A stretch of DNA of 64,000 bases, taken from assembly GCA_027494055.1 (NCBI GenBank), contig JAOSJO010000022.1:648893-712892 (forward strand). The letters run 5' to 3'. This document shows positions 39,763 through 49,021 of this stretch, one piece after another. The notes under the pieces were generated by a model. The model saw only the letters and a list, made by a program, of their open reading frames with translations. It had not been told where the DNA came from and did no database searches. The position numbers were made by a program, and so were the translations under genes. The DNA comes from Anaerolineae bacterium. Lineage in GTDB: Bacteria > Chloroflexota > Anaerolineae > Aggregatilineales > JAFGMM01. Each line of letters begins with the position of its first letter. Position 1 is the stretch's first letter.

Positions 39763-41048
39763 TCACACCACCCTCGGCGCGACCTCCCCGCCGTGCGGGA
39801 TGACGGTCACCTTTGCCTCCGGCCCCTGGCGCGCGAAGGCGCGCGCCAGCCCCGCCGGGACGGACTCCGCGCGCGCGTGCCCCAGCGCGTGCAGGTCGTC
39901 GTCGCTCAACCCATCTGAGTACACGCTCACCCACGCAAGCTCGTTGATGCGCGCGTTGCACACCGCGGTCGCCGCGCCGGTGAGGTCCGCCACCTCCCCG
40001 GCGAGCGCCATGTGACAGCGCGCCTTAGAGGGGATGCCCGCCAACGCGCGGAACGTCTCCCGGTGGCCGGCGTGCGTCGAGATGCCCTCCGGGCACGGGG
40101 AGGCAAGGATGATGTCGCCCCCCCGGCGCACCGCCAGCTCGGCGGAGAACAGCCCCTTGATGCCCTGCCAGTAGTCGATGTCCGCCGGGTACGAACTCAC
40201 CACAACGATGTCGGCCAGCGCCGGCACCGGCGCGACCCAGATCGGCTCGGCGAGCGCGACCGCCTTCGCGTAGGCCGGCTGCGGCGTGCCCGCCACCGCG
40301 TGCACGATGCGCTGCTGCGGGTCGAGCACGGTGTGGAGCGCGAAGTCGAAGCGCACCCGCTCCACCACCGATTCAATCTCGCGGCGCATGGGGTTGTGGA
40401 GGCGGCCCAGGTGCGGGATGTTGGTAATCATGTTGAGGCGGTGCGTCATCGCGGTCGTCGCCTCGCCAGAGACGCCCGGCTGGATGATCTTCGCGCCGCC
40501 GGCCCAGCCCGCCAGGCAGTGCGGCACCACGTTGGTGATCGCGAGCACCAGGTCGGCCTCGACCACGAGCCGGTTGATGTGGATAGGCGTGCCGTTGACC
40601 GTGCGCCCCAGATCGACCAGGTTGCGCGTATCGGTCGCGTCGTGGTTGACCACCGGGTAGGCGCGCGCGATCTCCGCGCCGACCTTGCGCGCAATCTCGT
40701 CGGGCGTCATGGGGCGGTGCGTGCCGGTGGCGATGAGGAGGTCACATCCAGGTCGGCGACTTCGGCGCACAGCTCGCCCAGCATGGCCGGCAGGATTTGG
40801 TGCGTGGGCGTCGGGCGGGTGATGTCGTCGATGATGACGACGGCGCGCTGGCCCGGTCTGGGGAGCGCGCGCAGCGGCGGCGCGTCGATGGGCGCGCGCA
40901 GCGCCTCCAGGACCGCCGCCTCCGGGTCGGGGGCGGGGGCGACGGGCGGCGGCGCGGCGACCGCGAGCAGGTTCCGCGCCGGCAGGGTGAAGCGCACCTC
41001 GCCGTCGCCGTAAGGGATGCTGAGCGCGCGGGCGGCGTTGTCTTTCAT
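39763..41048 (-). CDS. LarA-family (nickel-pincer racemase-like) protein (frame break)
   Basis: 428 residues after restoring one base at about 40742, which joins DLDVT to LLIATGTHRPMTPDEI. Family marks are DDITRPTPTHQILPAML in the N-terminal domain and GGAKIIQPGVSGEATTAMTHR. LarA is the apoprotein of lactate racemase, which needs a nickel-pincer cofactor made by LarB, LarC and LarE. None of these is in the window, so either they are elsewhere or this is a cofactor-dependent racemase of other substrate. It is not in an operon. Confidence 0.82.
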
Positions 41049-41174
41049 CGGTGTGTGCTCCTGTGCAGGTCTATGGCAAGAGTGTAACACACAAGCGCGC
41101 CGCTTGGCGCAACGCGCGGCGTGCGCCCTACCCGTAAGGATTTGTGAAAGTTTCCCCAAAACGTTAAAAAAGCC

Positions 41175-41203
41175 TTGACGCACCTTTGTTCATGGTTTAT
41201 GCT
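41175..41203 (+). promoter_or_regulatory. Promoter of secreted-protein gene
   Basis: TTGACG (41175-41180), 17-bp spacer, TATGCT (41198-41203), with the ATG 48 bp downstream. Confidence 0.75.
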
Positions 41204-41251
41204 TCGGGCGCAAATGTTAAATGTCCTCAATGTTCCCTCAAGGAGAAAGCC

Positions 41252-42001
41252 ATGTTTTCAACCCTGCGCAATACCGTTCGCCCTGCCCGCCTCCTCATCG
41301 TTGCCACGCTGGCGCTCGTCCTCGTGGCCGGGGTGGCCGCGCCCGCCTCTGCGCTGCTGCCAGCGCCGGGCTCGATCCAGATCAGCGGCTACACCGTTTG
41401 CCGCAATGGCGCCATCGTCTCCGCGACGGGCACGGCTGATCCTGGTTTGACGGTGGGCCTTGCGGTGCTTCACTTCGACAGTGTCAGCGTTGTCGGCGGC
41501 TTCGCGGAGTCCCCGGTGGGAGCGGGCGACTTCAGTGTGACCAGGACGATATTTTACGGCCCCCTCGCCGTAACGGACGCGCAACCTGACAGCACATCGG
41601 GCGGGGTGGAACTTGCGCCCGGAGCCTTGGTCTTCGTCCAGGCAGTGCTTTTCGACGTGGGCGCGGTTTCTCTCATAGACGGAGATGTCGTAAACGCCAC
41701 CGTTCAGGATTGCTATCTGGGCGGCCAGTGGGACAACAACGTGCGTGGCTTCGCCGACCTGAACTACGGCAATTCGGCCCTGACTGGCGGCGTGGTGGTC
41801 GAGACGCCCTACGGCAGCGTCACCGAGTGGGGCTACTGGAACTCAACCGACGGCTACACGCGCTTCGGCTGGACGTGGGCCGCGGGCGACGGCACGGTGA
41901 TCTACGAACTGGCCGGGGACAGCCCGATCACGCTCGAACAGTTCATGGCGGTTGTGGCCGACTTCATGGCCGGCGGGACCGGGTCGCCCGTGGTCCAGTA
42001 G
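41252..42001 (+). CDS. Secreted protein of unknown function
   Basis: 249 residues starting MFSTLRN behind AAGGAGAAAG. A signal peptide of about 34 residues ends PASA, followed by a beta-rich domain with two cysteines (YTVCRNG and VQDCYLG) that may form a disulfide. A C-terminal segment rich in aromatic residues and glycine follows (GYWNSTDGYTRFGWTWAAGDG). No known domain is recognised. It has its own promoter and a terminator, so it is a single-gene transcription unit and likely well expressed. Confidence 0.72.
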   Translation: MFSTLRNTVRPARLLIVATLALVLVAGVAAPASALLPAPGSIQISGYTVCRNGAIVSATGTADPGLTVGLAVLHFDSVSVVGGFAESPVGAGDFSVTRTIFYGPLAVTDAQPDSTSGGVELAPGALVFVQAVLFDVGAVSLIDGDVVNATVQDCYLGGQWDNNVRGFADLNYGNSALTGGVVVETPYGSVTEWGYWNSTDGYTRFGWTWAAGDGTVIYELAGDSPITLEQFMAVVADFMAGGTGSPVVQ

Positions 42002-42044
42002 CCAGCCATCGCAGCTCCGCACGACCCGAAACGCACAGCCATGC

Positions 42045-42085
42045 GCGGCCCCGTTCCGGCGCTCCCGAACGGGGCCGCGGCTTTT
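42045..42085 (+). terminator. Intrinsic terminator after secreted protein
   Basis: GCGGCCCCGTTC and GAACGGGGCCGC form a 12-bp stem with a loop of about 10 nt, followed by GGCTTTT. It lies about 45 bp after the stop codon. Confidence 0.8.
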
Positions 42086-42173
42086 GGGGCCGGCCGACCA
42101 ATTTGTGCGGCCGGCCCGCGCCTGATGTAGAGTAGGCGCAGTATCAAGACGCACACAACGAAATGGAAGCCCC

Positions 42174-42876
42174 ATGCGACTCTACATCATCCGCCACGCC
42201 GACCCCGATTACGACCGCAACACCCTCACGCCCGCCGGCGACCTGGAGGCGCAGGCGCTCGCGCGGCGGCTGGCGGCGCACGGCCTCGACCACATCTACA
42301 CCTCGCCGCTGGGCCGCGCGCGCCGCACGGCGCAGTTCACCGCCGACCTGCTCAAGATCGAGCCGGTGGTTGAGGCGTGGACCGAAGAGGTCCCCGACTG
42401 GCGGATCGAGGTTGGGGGCTTCGGCCCGATGCCCAAGTGGGACGTGCCCGGCGAGCTGGTGCGCGCCCAACCCTACCCGACCAGCGAAAACTGGCACGAG
42501 ATGCCGTTCTGGGAGGCGTCATCGACGCGCGCCTATTTCACGTCGCTTCAGGCGCACTCCGACGACTTCCTGGCGCGCCACGGCTACACCCGCGAGGGGG
42601 CGGCGATACCGTTGCACCCGCGCCAACGCGGAACAGGTCGCCGTGTTCTGCCACCAGGGGTTCGGCCTGACGTGGCTGGCGCACCTGCTCGACCTCCCGC
42701 CGCCGGCCGTGTGGACCGGGTTCTGGCTCGCGCCCAGCTCGGTGACCACGGTGTTGTTCGAGACGCGCAGCGCCGATTGGGCGACGCCGCGCTGCCTGAG
42801 CGTCGGCGACGTGTCGCACCTCTACGCGGCGCGGCTGCCGGTGCAGCCGCGCGGCCTGCGCGGGAACCTGGCCTGA
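42174..42876 (+). CDS. Histidine phosphatase family protein (frame break)
   Basis: 233 residues after removing one G from GGGGG (42596-42600), giving REGRRYRCTRANAEQVAVF. The phosphoglycerate mutase/SixA motif RHA (LYIIRHADPDYD) begins the protein, with the second catalytic region FCHQGFGL. TSPLGRARRTAQFTADLL is typical of the family. It is convergent with the flavin-type transporter ATPase gene 18 bp away. Substrate unknown. Confidence 0.86.
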
Positions 42877-42894
42877 GACGCCCTCCGCCCTGGC

Positions 42895-43650
42895 TTACGC
42901 CTCGATTGCCGCGCGCACCTGCGCCGAAAGCTGGCCGAACGCCGGACTGTGGATCACGTCCAGGCTGCGGGGGCGTGGCAGGGGCACGTCGAGCCAGCGC
43001 ACGATGTGGCCGGGCCGCTGGCCCATCACCATGACGTGATCGCCCAGAAAGAGCGCCTCCGCGATGCTGTGCGTGACCATCACCACCGTGCGCCGCTCCG
43101 CCTCCCAGATGCGCAGCAGCTCCACACCGAGCCGCTCGCGCGTCATGGCGTCGAGCGCGCCGAACGGCTCATCGAGCAGGAGCACTTCCGGCGCGTAGAT
43201 CAGCGCGCGCGCCATCGCCACGCGCTGCGCCATCCCGCCCGAAAGCTCGCCCGGATAGGCATCGGTGAAGCCGCCCAGGCCCACGAGGTCGATGAGCGCC
43301 TCGGCGCGCGCGCGGCGCTTCTCTGCCGGGACGCCGTCGAGTTCGAGCGGCAGCGTGAGGTTCTGCATCACCGTGCGCCAGGGCATGAGATTGGCCTTCT
43401 GGAACACGATGCCGATCTGGTGGTTTGGCCCCTCGACCGGCGCACCGTTGAGCAGCACGCGCCCCGCATCCGGCTTGAGCAACCCGGCCAGCACGCGCAG
43501 CAGCGTGCTCTTGCCGCACCCGCTCGGCCCGACCACGCACGCCAGGCGGCCGGCCTCCACGGTGAAGGTCACGTCGCGCAGCGCGGGTACCGTGCCCGCC
43601 GGGGTGCGGAATGTGTGGCTGATGTGTTCGGCGCTGAGGCTCGCCGGCAT
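42895..43650 (-). CDS. ABC transporter ATP-binding protein (FMN-riboswitch operon)
   Basis: 251 residues of a nitrate/taurine/thiamine-precursor class ATPase. Walker A GPSGCGKST, signature LSGGMAQRV, Walker B VLLLDEPFGALD and the H-loop VTHSIAEA are all present. It lies last in the three-gene set permease, binding protein, ATPase, with a 2-bp gap after the binding protein. The operon leader carries an FMN riboswitch, so the complex is expected to import riboflavin or a related flavin compound. Confidence 0.9.
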   Translation of the reverse strand: MPASLSAEHISHTFRTPAGTVPALRDVTFTVEAGRLACVVGPSGCGKSTLLRVLAGLLKPDAGRVLLNGAPVEGPNHQIGIVFQKANLMPWRTVMQNLTLPLELDGVPAEKRRARAEALIDLVGLGGFTDAYPGELSGGMAQRVAMARALIYAPEVLLLDEPFGALDAMTRERLGVELLRIWEAERRTVVMVTHSIAEALFLGDHVMVMGQRPGHIVRWLDVPLPRPRSLDVIHSPAFGQLSAQVRAAIEA

Positions 43651-43652
43651 GG

Positions 43653-44729
43653 TCACTCCGCCTCGTCGAGCGGCGGCAGCAGCGCGTTGGTGCACGCGCC
43701 GGAGAGGTCCAGCGGCGCGTCGATCAGGCCCATGTCCAGCAGGGTCGTCATCGTCAGCGTCCAGGACGCGGGGTCGGTGTAGCCGGGCTGCGGGTAGCCA
43801 AGCGCCTCGGCGTCCCACAGCGCGATGGAGTTCTCCAGCACTTTCATCTGCACCGGGTCATCCTCCGCCAGGTTCTCGACATAGACCCGGCTGAGGGCGT
43901 AGGCTGTTTCGGCGTCGGAGATGGCGTCTGCGACGCCGCGCGCCATGGCGCGCACCATGCGCCGCGCCAGGTCCGGTGCTTCCGCGAGCGTGCGCTCGTT
44001 GGTCACCAGCCCGTTGGCGACCAGGTCCGCATACGCGGCGACGGGGATCACGTCCACCTCGCTGCACGCGGCGCGGATCTGCTCAGGCTCGTTGCTGATG
44101 TAGACCACCGCGCCATCGACGCGCCCCGCGCAGATCGCCTCGGTCGCGGCGAAGCCTATCGGCTCGATGCCGCCGAGGTCGCCCTCAGCCATGCCGGCGG
44201 CGTTGAGCAGCGCCGAGAAGCCAATCCAGCTTGCGCCGTAGCGGCCCGGAATGCCGATCACGTGGCCGGCCATGTCCTCCGGTTCGACGATGCCCTGCGC
44301 CACCGGCGCAACGACGCCCACAGCGAACTGCTGAAACCACTCGAAGATGTAAACCACCGGCATCTCGCGGGCGCGCGCCAGCACCACCTGCTCGCCGCTG
44401 ACGACCGCAAATTGCAGCTCGTCGGCAGCCAGCAGTTCGAGGCCGATGTTCTCGTCGCCGTATTCGAAGCGAATGTCGATGCCCTCCTCCGCGAAGTAGC
44501 CCTTCTCGGCGGCGACGTAGAGCGGCGCGAACTGCACGTTGGGGATGAAGCCCATGAACAGCGTGATCGGGCGCAGCGCGGCCCGTTGCGTAGGCGGTGC
44601 GGCGGCGTCAGGGATTTCGACGGCGCTGCACGGCTCCGGCGTTTCCTCTTCTTGCGCAGAGGCGATCCCCGCGCCCGGCAGCAAGCCCAACATCAGCAGC
44701 AGCGTGAACATCAATCGGAGACGGCCCAT
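43653..44729 (-). CDS. NMT1/THI5-like ABC substrate-binding protein, RibY-like
   Basis: 358 residues with a signal peptide of about 25 residues ending IASA. The NMT1/THI5 fold is indicated by FIPNVQFAPLYVAAEKGYF, then GLELLAADELQFAVVSGEQVV and GRYGASWIGFSALL. Such proteins bind HMP, formylaminopyrimidine or, in FMN-riboswitch contexts, flavins. The FMN aptamer upstream supports a flavin ligand, as proposed for RibXY of Chloroflexi. It acts outside the membrane and delivers ligand to the permease encoded at 44868. Confidence 0.82.
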   Translation of the reverse strand: MGRLRLMFTLLLMLGLLPGAGIASAQEEETPEPCSAVEIPDAAAPPTQRAALRPITLFMGFIPNVQFAPLYVAAEKGYFAEEGIDIRFEYGDENIGLELLAADELQFAVVSGEQVVLARAREMPVVYIFEWFQQFAVGVVAPVAQGIVEPEDMAGHVIGIPGRYGASWIGFSALLNAAGMAEGDLGGIEPIGFAATEAICAGRVDGAVVYISNEPEQIRAACSEVDVIPVAAYADLVANGLVTNERTLAEAPDLARRMVRAMARGVADAISDAETAYALSRVYVENLAEDDPVQMKVLENSIALWDAEALGYPQPGYTDPASWTLTMTTLLDMGLIDAPLDLSGACTNALLPPLDEAE

Positions 44730-44763
44730 CCTCTTGCTCCTTGGGTTGCGTTTGCGACCACGT

Positions 44764-44825
44764 TTCTATACCACAGAGACACGGAGCGCACAGAGAAAGC
44801 ATCAAAAACCTCTGTGTCTCAGTGA
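44764..44825. repeat. Inverted repeat between binding protein and permease genes
   Basis: CCACAGAGACACGGAG and a CCTCTGTGTCTCAGTG-type arm fold back in the 138-bp gap between the two transporter genes. It looks like another dispersed palindrome and might reduce expression of the downstream binding protein and ATPase genes. Confidence 0.45.
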
Positions 44826-44867
44826 TTAATCCATTCTTCCACCAGAAAAAAGGCCAGCAGCCAATCG

Positions 44868-45695
44868 CTAACTACGTCGCTGCTGCCAGGAAAGCAGGCG
44901 CTTCTCCAGCCAATCGACCAGCCCGTAGAGGCTGAGCGCCATGATCGTGAGGGTGAAGACCGCCACGAAGACGAGCGGCGTGTCGTAGGTGCTGCGCGCC
45001 AGGTTGATGAGAAAGCCCAGCCCGGCGCTCGCGCCGACGAACTCCCCCACCACCGCGCCGATCACCGAGAGCGTGGCGCTCACCTTCAGCCCGCCGAGCA
45101 GCACCGGCATCGCCGCCGGCACCTCCAGCAGGCGGAAGGTCTGCCAGCGCGTGGCGTCGAGCGAGGCCATGAGGTCGCGCAGGTCCGGCTCGACCTGGCG
45201 CACGCCGACGACGGTGTTGATCAGCATCGGGAAGAACACGATCAGCGCGCACGTAATCACCTTGCTCGGCGCGCCGGAGCCAAACCAGATGATGAAAAGC
45301 GGCGCGATGGCGACGATGGGCACTGCCTGCAAGCCCACGATGTACGGCGCGAGCAGGCGCTCGACGAGCGGCGCTTTGGCGAGCAGGTAGCCCAGCGAGA
45401 CCGCCGTCGTCAGCCCCAGCGCCAGCCCGATCAGCACCTCGCCCAGCGTGACCTGCGCGTGGTACAGCAGCGAGCCATTCGCCAGCGCCGCGCCGAGGGC
45501 GTCGAAGACCGCAGCCGGCGGCGGGATGATGAACGGCTTGACCGCCCCGCTTGCCGTGACGGCGTGCCACGCCAGGAGCAGCGCCACCGCCAGCAGCGGC
45601 GAAACCGCCCAGCGCGCCCAGCGCAGCCTGTCCCGGCCGGCGTGGGGGGTGGCGTCGGCGCGCACGAACTGTCGGACGATTGTCTGTTCTGCCAT
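44868..45695 (-). CDS. ABC transporter permease, RibX-like
   Basis: 275 residues with six transmembrane segments of the binding-protein-dependent permease family. The EAA loop region reads LMASLDATRWQTFRLLEVPAAMPVLLGGLK. It starts at ATG 45695, only five bases from the T run of the upstream attenuator. The nearest SD-like bases are the GGGG in the terminator stem. First gene after the FMN riboswitch, so it should be repressed by FMN. Resembles ThiX/RibX/SsuC-type permeases. Confidence 0.87.
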   Translation of the reverse strand: MAEQTIVRQFVRADATPHAGRDRLRWARWAVSPLLAVALLLAWHAVTASGAVKPFIIPPPAAVFDALGAALANGSLLYHAQVTLGEVLIGLALGLTTAVSLGYLLAKAPLVERLLAPYIVGLQAVPIVAIAPLFIIWFGSGAPSKVITCALIVFFPMLINTVVGVRQVEPDLRDLMASLDATRWQTFRLLEVPAAMPVLLGGLKVSATLSVIGAVVGEFVGASAGLGFLINLARSTYDTPLVFVAVFTLTIMALSLYGLVDWLEKRLLSWQQRRS

Positions 45696-45699
45696 AAGC

Positions 45700-45733
45700 A
45701 AAAACCCCGCACGGTTGCCAAAAACCGACGGGG
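45700..45733 (-). terminator. Riboswitch expression platform: attenuator terminator
   Basis: On the minus strand CCCCG (45729-45733) pairs with CGGGG (45705-45709), with an inner CGG/CCG. It is followed by TTTTT at 45700-45704. The ATG of the permease gene begins five bases further, at 45695. The stem also contains the only SD-like purines, so forming it would block both transcription and translation. Confidence 0.75.
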
Positions 45734-45793
45734 CAGGGCTGTACACCCACAACCGGCAGGGCGCAGCTAAGCAACGCCTGCCAATCGCAGTCA

Positions 45794-45918
45794 CCTTCTC
45801 CCATCCGGACTTTCACCGTCGGCCCCGGAGTTTCACCGAGTCCACCGCTAACGGGTCGCGGGCTGAGGAGGTCGCCCTCCATCACCGCCGGTCGGGAATT
45901 GCACCCTGCCCCGAAGGT
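45794..45918 (-). promoter_or_regulatory. FMN riboswitch (RFN element)
   Basis: On the minus strand the leader contains the RFN hallmarks in order: CTTCGGGGCAGGGTG, AATTCCCGACCGGCGGTGA, a variable stem, GGTGAAACTCCGG, CCGACGGTGAAAGTC, and the closing GGATGGGAGAAGG. Spacing and order match the six-helix FMN aptamer. A terminator follows before the ABC permease start, indicating FMN-dependent attenuation of the transporter operon at 42895-45695. Confidence 0.95.
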
Positions 45919-46078
45919 TGTTCGCGATCAGTATCCAGTTGAATGCTTCACTGAAAGAGTATACATACGAGGCCGCCCCGTGACAACTGACGAATGGCAC
46001 ATGCGCCATGCTCCATTCGTCCCCAGGCGCGGCGCGCCGCGCACCTGACGTTTGACGCGCGATCGGGGTATTTCTCAA

Positions 46079-46107
46079 TTGCTTAGATCGCTGCGGACGT
46101 GTAGAGT
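46079..46107 (+). promoter_or_regulatory. Promoter of YqjD-like gene
   Basis: TTGCTT (46079-46084), 17-bp spacer, TAGAGT (46102-46107), about 55 bp upstream of the start at 46163. Confidence 0.55.
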
Positions 46108-46162
46108 AGAGAGAGATGAAGAGCCAACACGCACGTTGGCGTGCAGTTGCTGGAGGCAAGCA

Positions 46163-46524
46163 ATGGCTAACGAGGAGATTGAGGTACAGGTCGAAAAGGT
46201 GGAAGACGCGGCGCAGACATGGCGGCAGATGCTTGAAGACGTGCGGGCGCGCACGAACGAGGCGAAGGGCAGCGTGGTCGATCAACTGCTCAAGTTCGCC
46301 GAGACTATCCGCGAGGAGGCGCGGGCGAGCGACGACGAGGAGGCCGTCGAACAGGCCGAGCGCATGGCCCGTTCTCTTGAGCAGACTGGACTCTATCTCG
46401 ACGCCCACACCATCGAGGAAATCGGCGAGGAGATCGGGGCGGTGGTCCAGCGCCGGCCGTGGTTGGTGGTGGGCGTCGCCTTTTTGTCGGCCTTGTGGTC
46501 GGCCTGATCCTCGGTCGCCGGTAG
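46163..46524 (+). CDS. YqjD/ElaB-like membrane-anchored protein (frame break)
   Basis: 120 residues after adding one T in TTTTT (46481-46485). The frame then reads FVGLVVGLILGRR to TAG 46522-46524; without it the protein stops early at 46507. The bulk is an acidic coiled helix (about 1-90). The C-terminal end PWLVVGVAFFVGLVVGLILGRR is a glycine-containing transmembrane helix, as in DUF883/YqjD-type proteins that dock at the inner membrane. GGAGG lies 7 nt before the ATG. The proline dehydrogenase gene follows 31 bp later. Confidence 0.72.
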
Positions 46525-46555
46525 CGCGACCTGACCCAGACAAGGAGCGTAGGAC

Positions 46556-47488
46556 ATGCTGCGGCCTTTGATGATCTACCTTTCCCAGGCAGGCTGGGCG
46601 AGGGATATGTTCATCCACTTCGCGCCGGCCCGGCGCGCGGTGCGGCGCTTTGTGGCCGGCGAGACCCTGGACGAGGCACTGGACGTGACGCGGCAACTGA
46701 ACGCGAAAGGCATGGGCGTGACGCTCAACTACCTGGGTGAGCATGTCCACACCGAGGCGGAGGCGCGCGCGGCTGCCGACGCCTATACGCACATCGTGGA
46801 CCGCGCTGCCGAGAGCCAGCTCGACGCGAGCGTATCGGTCAAGCTCTCGTCGCTGGGGCTGGAGATGGCTGAGGAGTTCTGCTACGAACTGACGCGGGGC
46901 ATTGTCGAGCGAGGCAAGGCGCGCGACATCGACATCACGATTGACATGGAGGACTCGCGGCACACCGATGCCACGCTGCGCATCTATCACGCGCTCCACG
47001 ACGACTGCCAGTGCGACAACGTGGGCATCGTGATCCAGGCCTACCTCTACCGCACCGAGGCCGACATGCGCGCGCTGGCGGACAGCGGGGCGCGCGTGCG
47101 CCTCTGCAAGGGCGCGTACAAAGAGCCGCCGGAGGTTGCCTTCCCCAAGAAGCGCGACGTGGACGACAATTTCGCCGCGCTCACGCGCCTCTTCCTGAAC
47201 CGCGAGGCCATCGAGAACGGCGCGATCCTCGAAGTCGCGACGCACGACGAGCGGATGATCGAAGCGGCAAAGTACCACGCCCGGCAGAACGACATCGGCC
47301 CGGAGGCGTTCGAGTTCCAGATGCTCTACGGCGTGCGCCCGCGCCTCCAGGAGCAGCTTGTGCAGGAGGGCTACCGGATGCGCATCTATGTCCCGTTCGG
47401 GAGCCAGTGGTACCCGTATTTCATGCGCCGCATGGCCGAAAACCCGGCCAATCTGTGGTTCATGGTCGTCAATTTCTTCCGCGCATGA
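46556..47488 (+). CDS. Proline dehydrogenase
   Basis: 310 residues, the length of monofunctional PRODH. FAD-dependent oxidation of proline to pyrroline-5-carboxylate. Family motifs include VSVKLSSLGLEM (barrel strand with Lys), DITIDMEDSRHTDATL, QAYLYRTEADM, RLCKGAYKEP, EVATHDERMI, FQMLYGVRP and the C-terminal RIYVPFGSQWYPYFMRR that binds proline's carboxylate through Arg residues. AAGGAG precedes the ATG. No pyrroline-5-carboxylate dehydrogenase gene is in the window. Confidence 0.95.
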   Translation: MLRPLMIYLSQAGWARDMFIHFAPARRAVRRFVAGETLDEALDVTRQLNAKGMGVTLNYLGEHVHTEAEARAAADAYTHIVDRAAESQLDASVSVKLSSLGLEMAEEFCYELTRGIVERGKARDIDITIDMEDSRHTDATLRIYHALHDDCQCDNVGIVIQAYLYRTEADMRALADSGARVRLCKGAYKEPPEVAFPKKRDVDDNFAALTRLFLNREAIENGAILEVATHDERMIEAAKYHARQNDIGPEAFEFQMLYGVRPRLQEQLVQEGYRMRIYVPFGSQWYPYFMRRMAENPANLWFMVVNFFRA

Positions 47489-48335
47489 GCATGGTCGGGC
47501 GCGCGCGTCTCCTTCTCCTCTGGTCCGCGCTGGCCCTGCTGGCGCTTGTGGGCTGCACCACAGCCGGCGGGGCCACGCCGCCCGCGACGGTGGGCCTGAG
47601 TAACCCGGAAGTCGCTCGCCACCGTGTACATCTCGCCCACGCCCGACCTGCCGCAAGAACAGTCCAGCCCCGCGCCGACCTTCACGCCGCAGCCGGCCGG
47701 CGGCCAGCCCACCGCCACCGCCACGCCCTACATCGGGATATTCCTCGGCGCGGCGTCGGGCGAGGAGATCGAAGGTCTGATAACGCCAGCGGCGGTTGCG
47801 CCGCTGCCCACGCAGCCGCGCGCCAGCGGCGGGGCCTGTACCATCTCCCCCTGCGCCGCCGCTCAACATGACGTGGGCGGCCAACCCGCTCCTGCAGCAG
47901 CGCCTCGGCTGCCCGGTGAACGCCGGGTTCGGGCTGCGGCTCGTCTACCAGCCGTTCGAGCGCGGGCACATGTTCTGGCGCGACACGGGCGAAATCTACG
48001 CCCTCAGCGAGCAGAGCATCCGCCAGGGCAGCGCCACCGACACGTTCTGGCGCATGGCCGACACGTGGCAGGAGGGCCAGCCCGAAAGCGACCCCGGCTT
48101 CAGCCCGCCGGACGGCCTGCGCCAGCCGATCTGCGGCTTCGGCAATGCGTGGCGCAGCAACGAGGGCCTCCGTAACGCGCTCGGCTGGGCGGTCGATGGC
48201 GAGCGCTGGTTCGACTCGTTCTGGCAGGACTTCGAGCACGGCTGGATGATGGTCGGCCCGGATGGGCGCATCTTCGCGCTCGTGCCGTCCGACGTGAACA
48301 CTGGCGTCCACTTCGGCGCGCTGCCGGGGGGCTAG
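47485..48335 (+). CDS. Lipoprotein of unknown function (two frame breaks)
   Basis: 282 residues after removing one base at about 47615 and one G from GGGG 47831-47834. The ATG overlaps the stop of the proline dehydrogenase gene by four bases. A lipobox (LALVGC) ends a hydrophobic signal. A long Pro/Thr/Gln-rich linker is followed by a C-terminal domain of about 155 residues beginning LNMTWAANPLLQQRLGCP, with repeated aromatic motifs (GHMFWRDTGEIYAL, GWMMVGPDGRIFALV). This looks like a surface-exposed domain on a flexible stalk. Family not recognised. Confidence 0.7.
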
Positions 48336-48378
48336 GCGGCAGCGGCTGGCCGCCGCGCCTCGCCAGCCGTTGATTGTG

Positions 48379-48959
48379 TCAACCGACCGATTGGGGCTTC
48401 TCGACGACGGCCCAGAAGTTGATCGCGCCGTCGCCGTAGAGCGTCACGCGCCCGCCGAGCGCGCCGAACAGGTGCGCCATCTCGCCGGCGCTGAAGAACC
48501 GGCTGCGCATCAACAGCGCGCGCTCGCCCAGCTCCATCAGCTTCACGAGGAACCGGCTCCGGTCGAAGTCCTCGATCACCAGCCGGCCCCCCGGCGCGAG
48601 CACGCGGAACAGTTCGCGCGCTGCGCCGTGCTGATCGTCGAAATGGTGGAAGGCGTCCACCACGATGATGCGCGCGAAGCTGCCCTCAGGGAAGGGAGGC
48701 GCTGCACGCGGGCGCGCGCTTGCGCCAGGCCGTTCTTGCGCCCCGCCTGCGCGAGCATCCCCGGCGAGTAATCCACCACCGCGACCCCGCCAACCTGATC
48801 GCGCAGCGCCCCGGACACGCGCCCGGTCCCGCCGCCGGCGTCGAGCAGCCAGCCCTGCGCCGGCAGGTCGAGCAGCGCGCGCAGCCGGTCTGACGGTATC
48901 ACGCCGTTAAACACGCGGTCGTAGATGGGCGCAACGAGCGAGAAATGGTCCAGCGGCAT
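48379..48959 (-). CDS. Class I SAM-dependent methyltransferase (frame break)
   Basis: 193 residues after adding one base at GGG 48694-48696, restoring LPFPEGSFARIIVVDAFHHF. The SAM-binding motif I is LLDAGGGTGRVSG. Motif post-I is VVDYSPGML, and the later DAFHHFDDQ and LVIEDFDRS match UbiE/COQ5-like methyltransferases. The start MPLDHFSLVAPIYDRVF is typical. Length is slightly short for menaquinone methyltransferase, so a generic small-molecule methyltransferase is the safe call. Confidence 0.84.
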
Positions 48960-49021
48960 CAGCGACTCCAGCACATCACAATCAGGCGCGCGCGACTCTG
49001 AACCCGGCGCGCTGCGACTTC

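Noticed and set aside
45794..45918. A thiamine (TPP) riboswitch, suggested by the THI5-like binding protein
   Set aside because: The conserved blocks (CCGACCGGCGGTGA, CCGACGGTGAAAGTC, GGATGGGAGAAGG) are those of the FMN aptamer; the TPP CTGAGA and ACCTGA blocks are absent.
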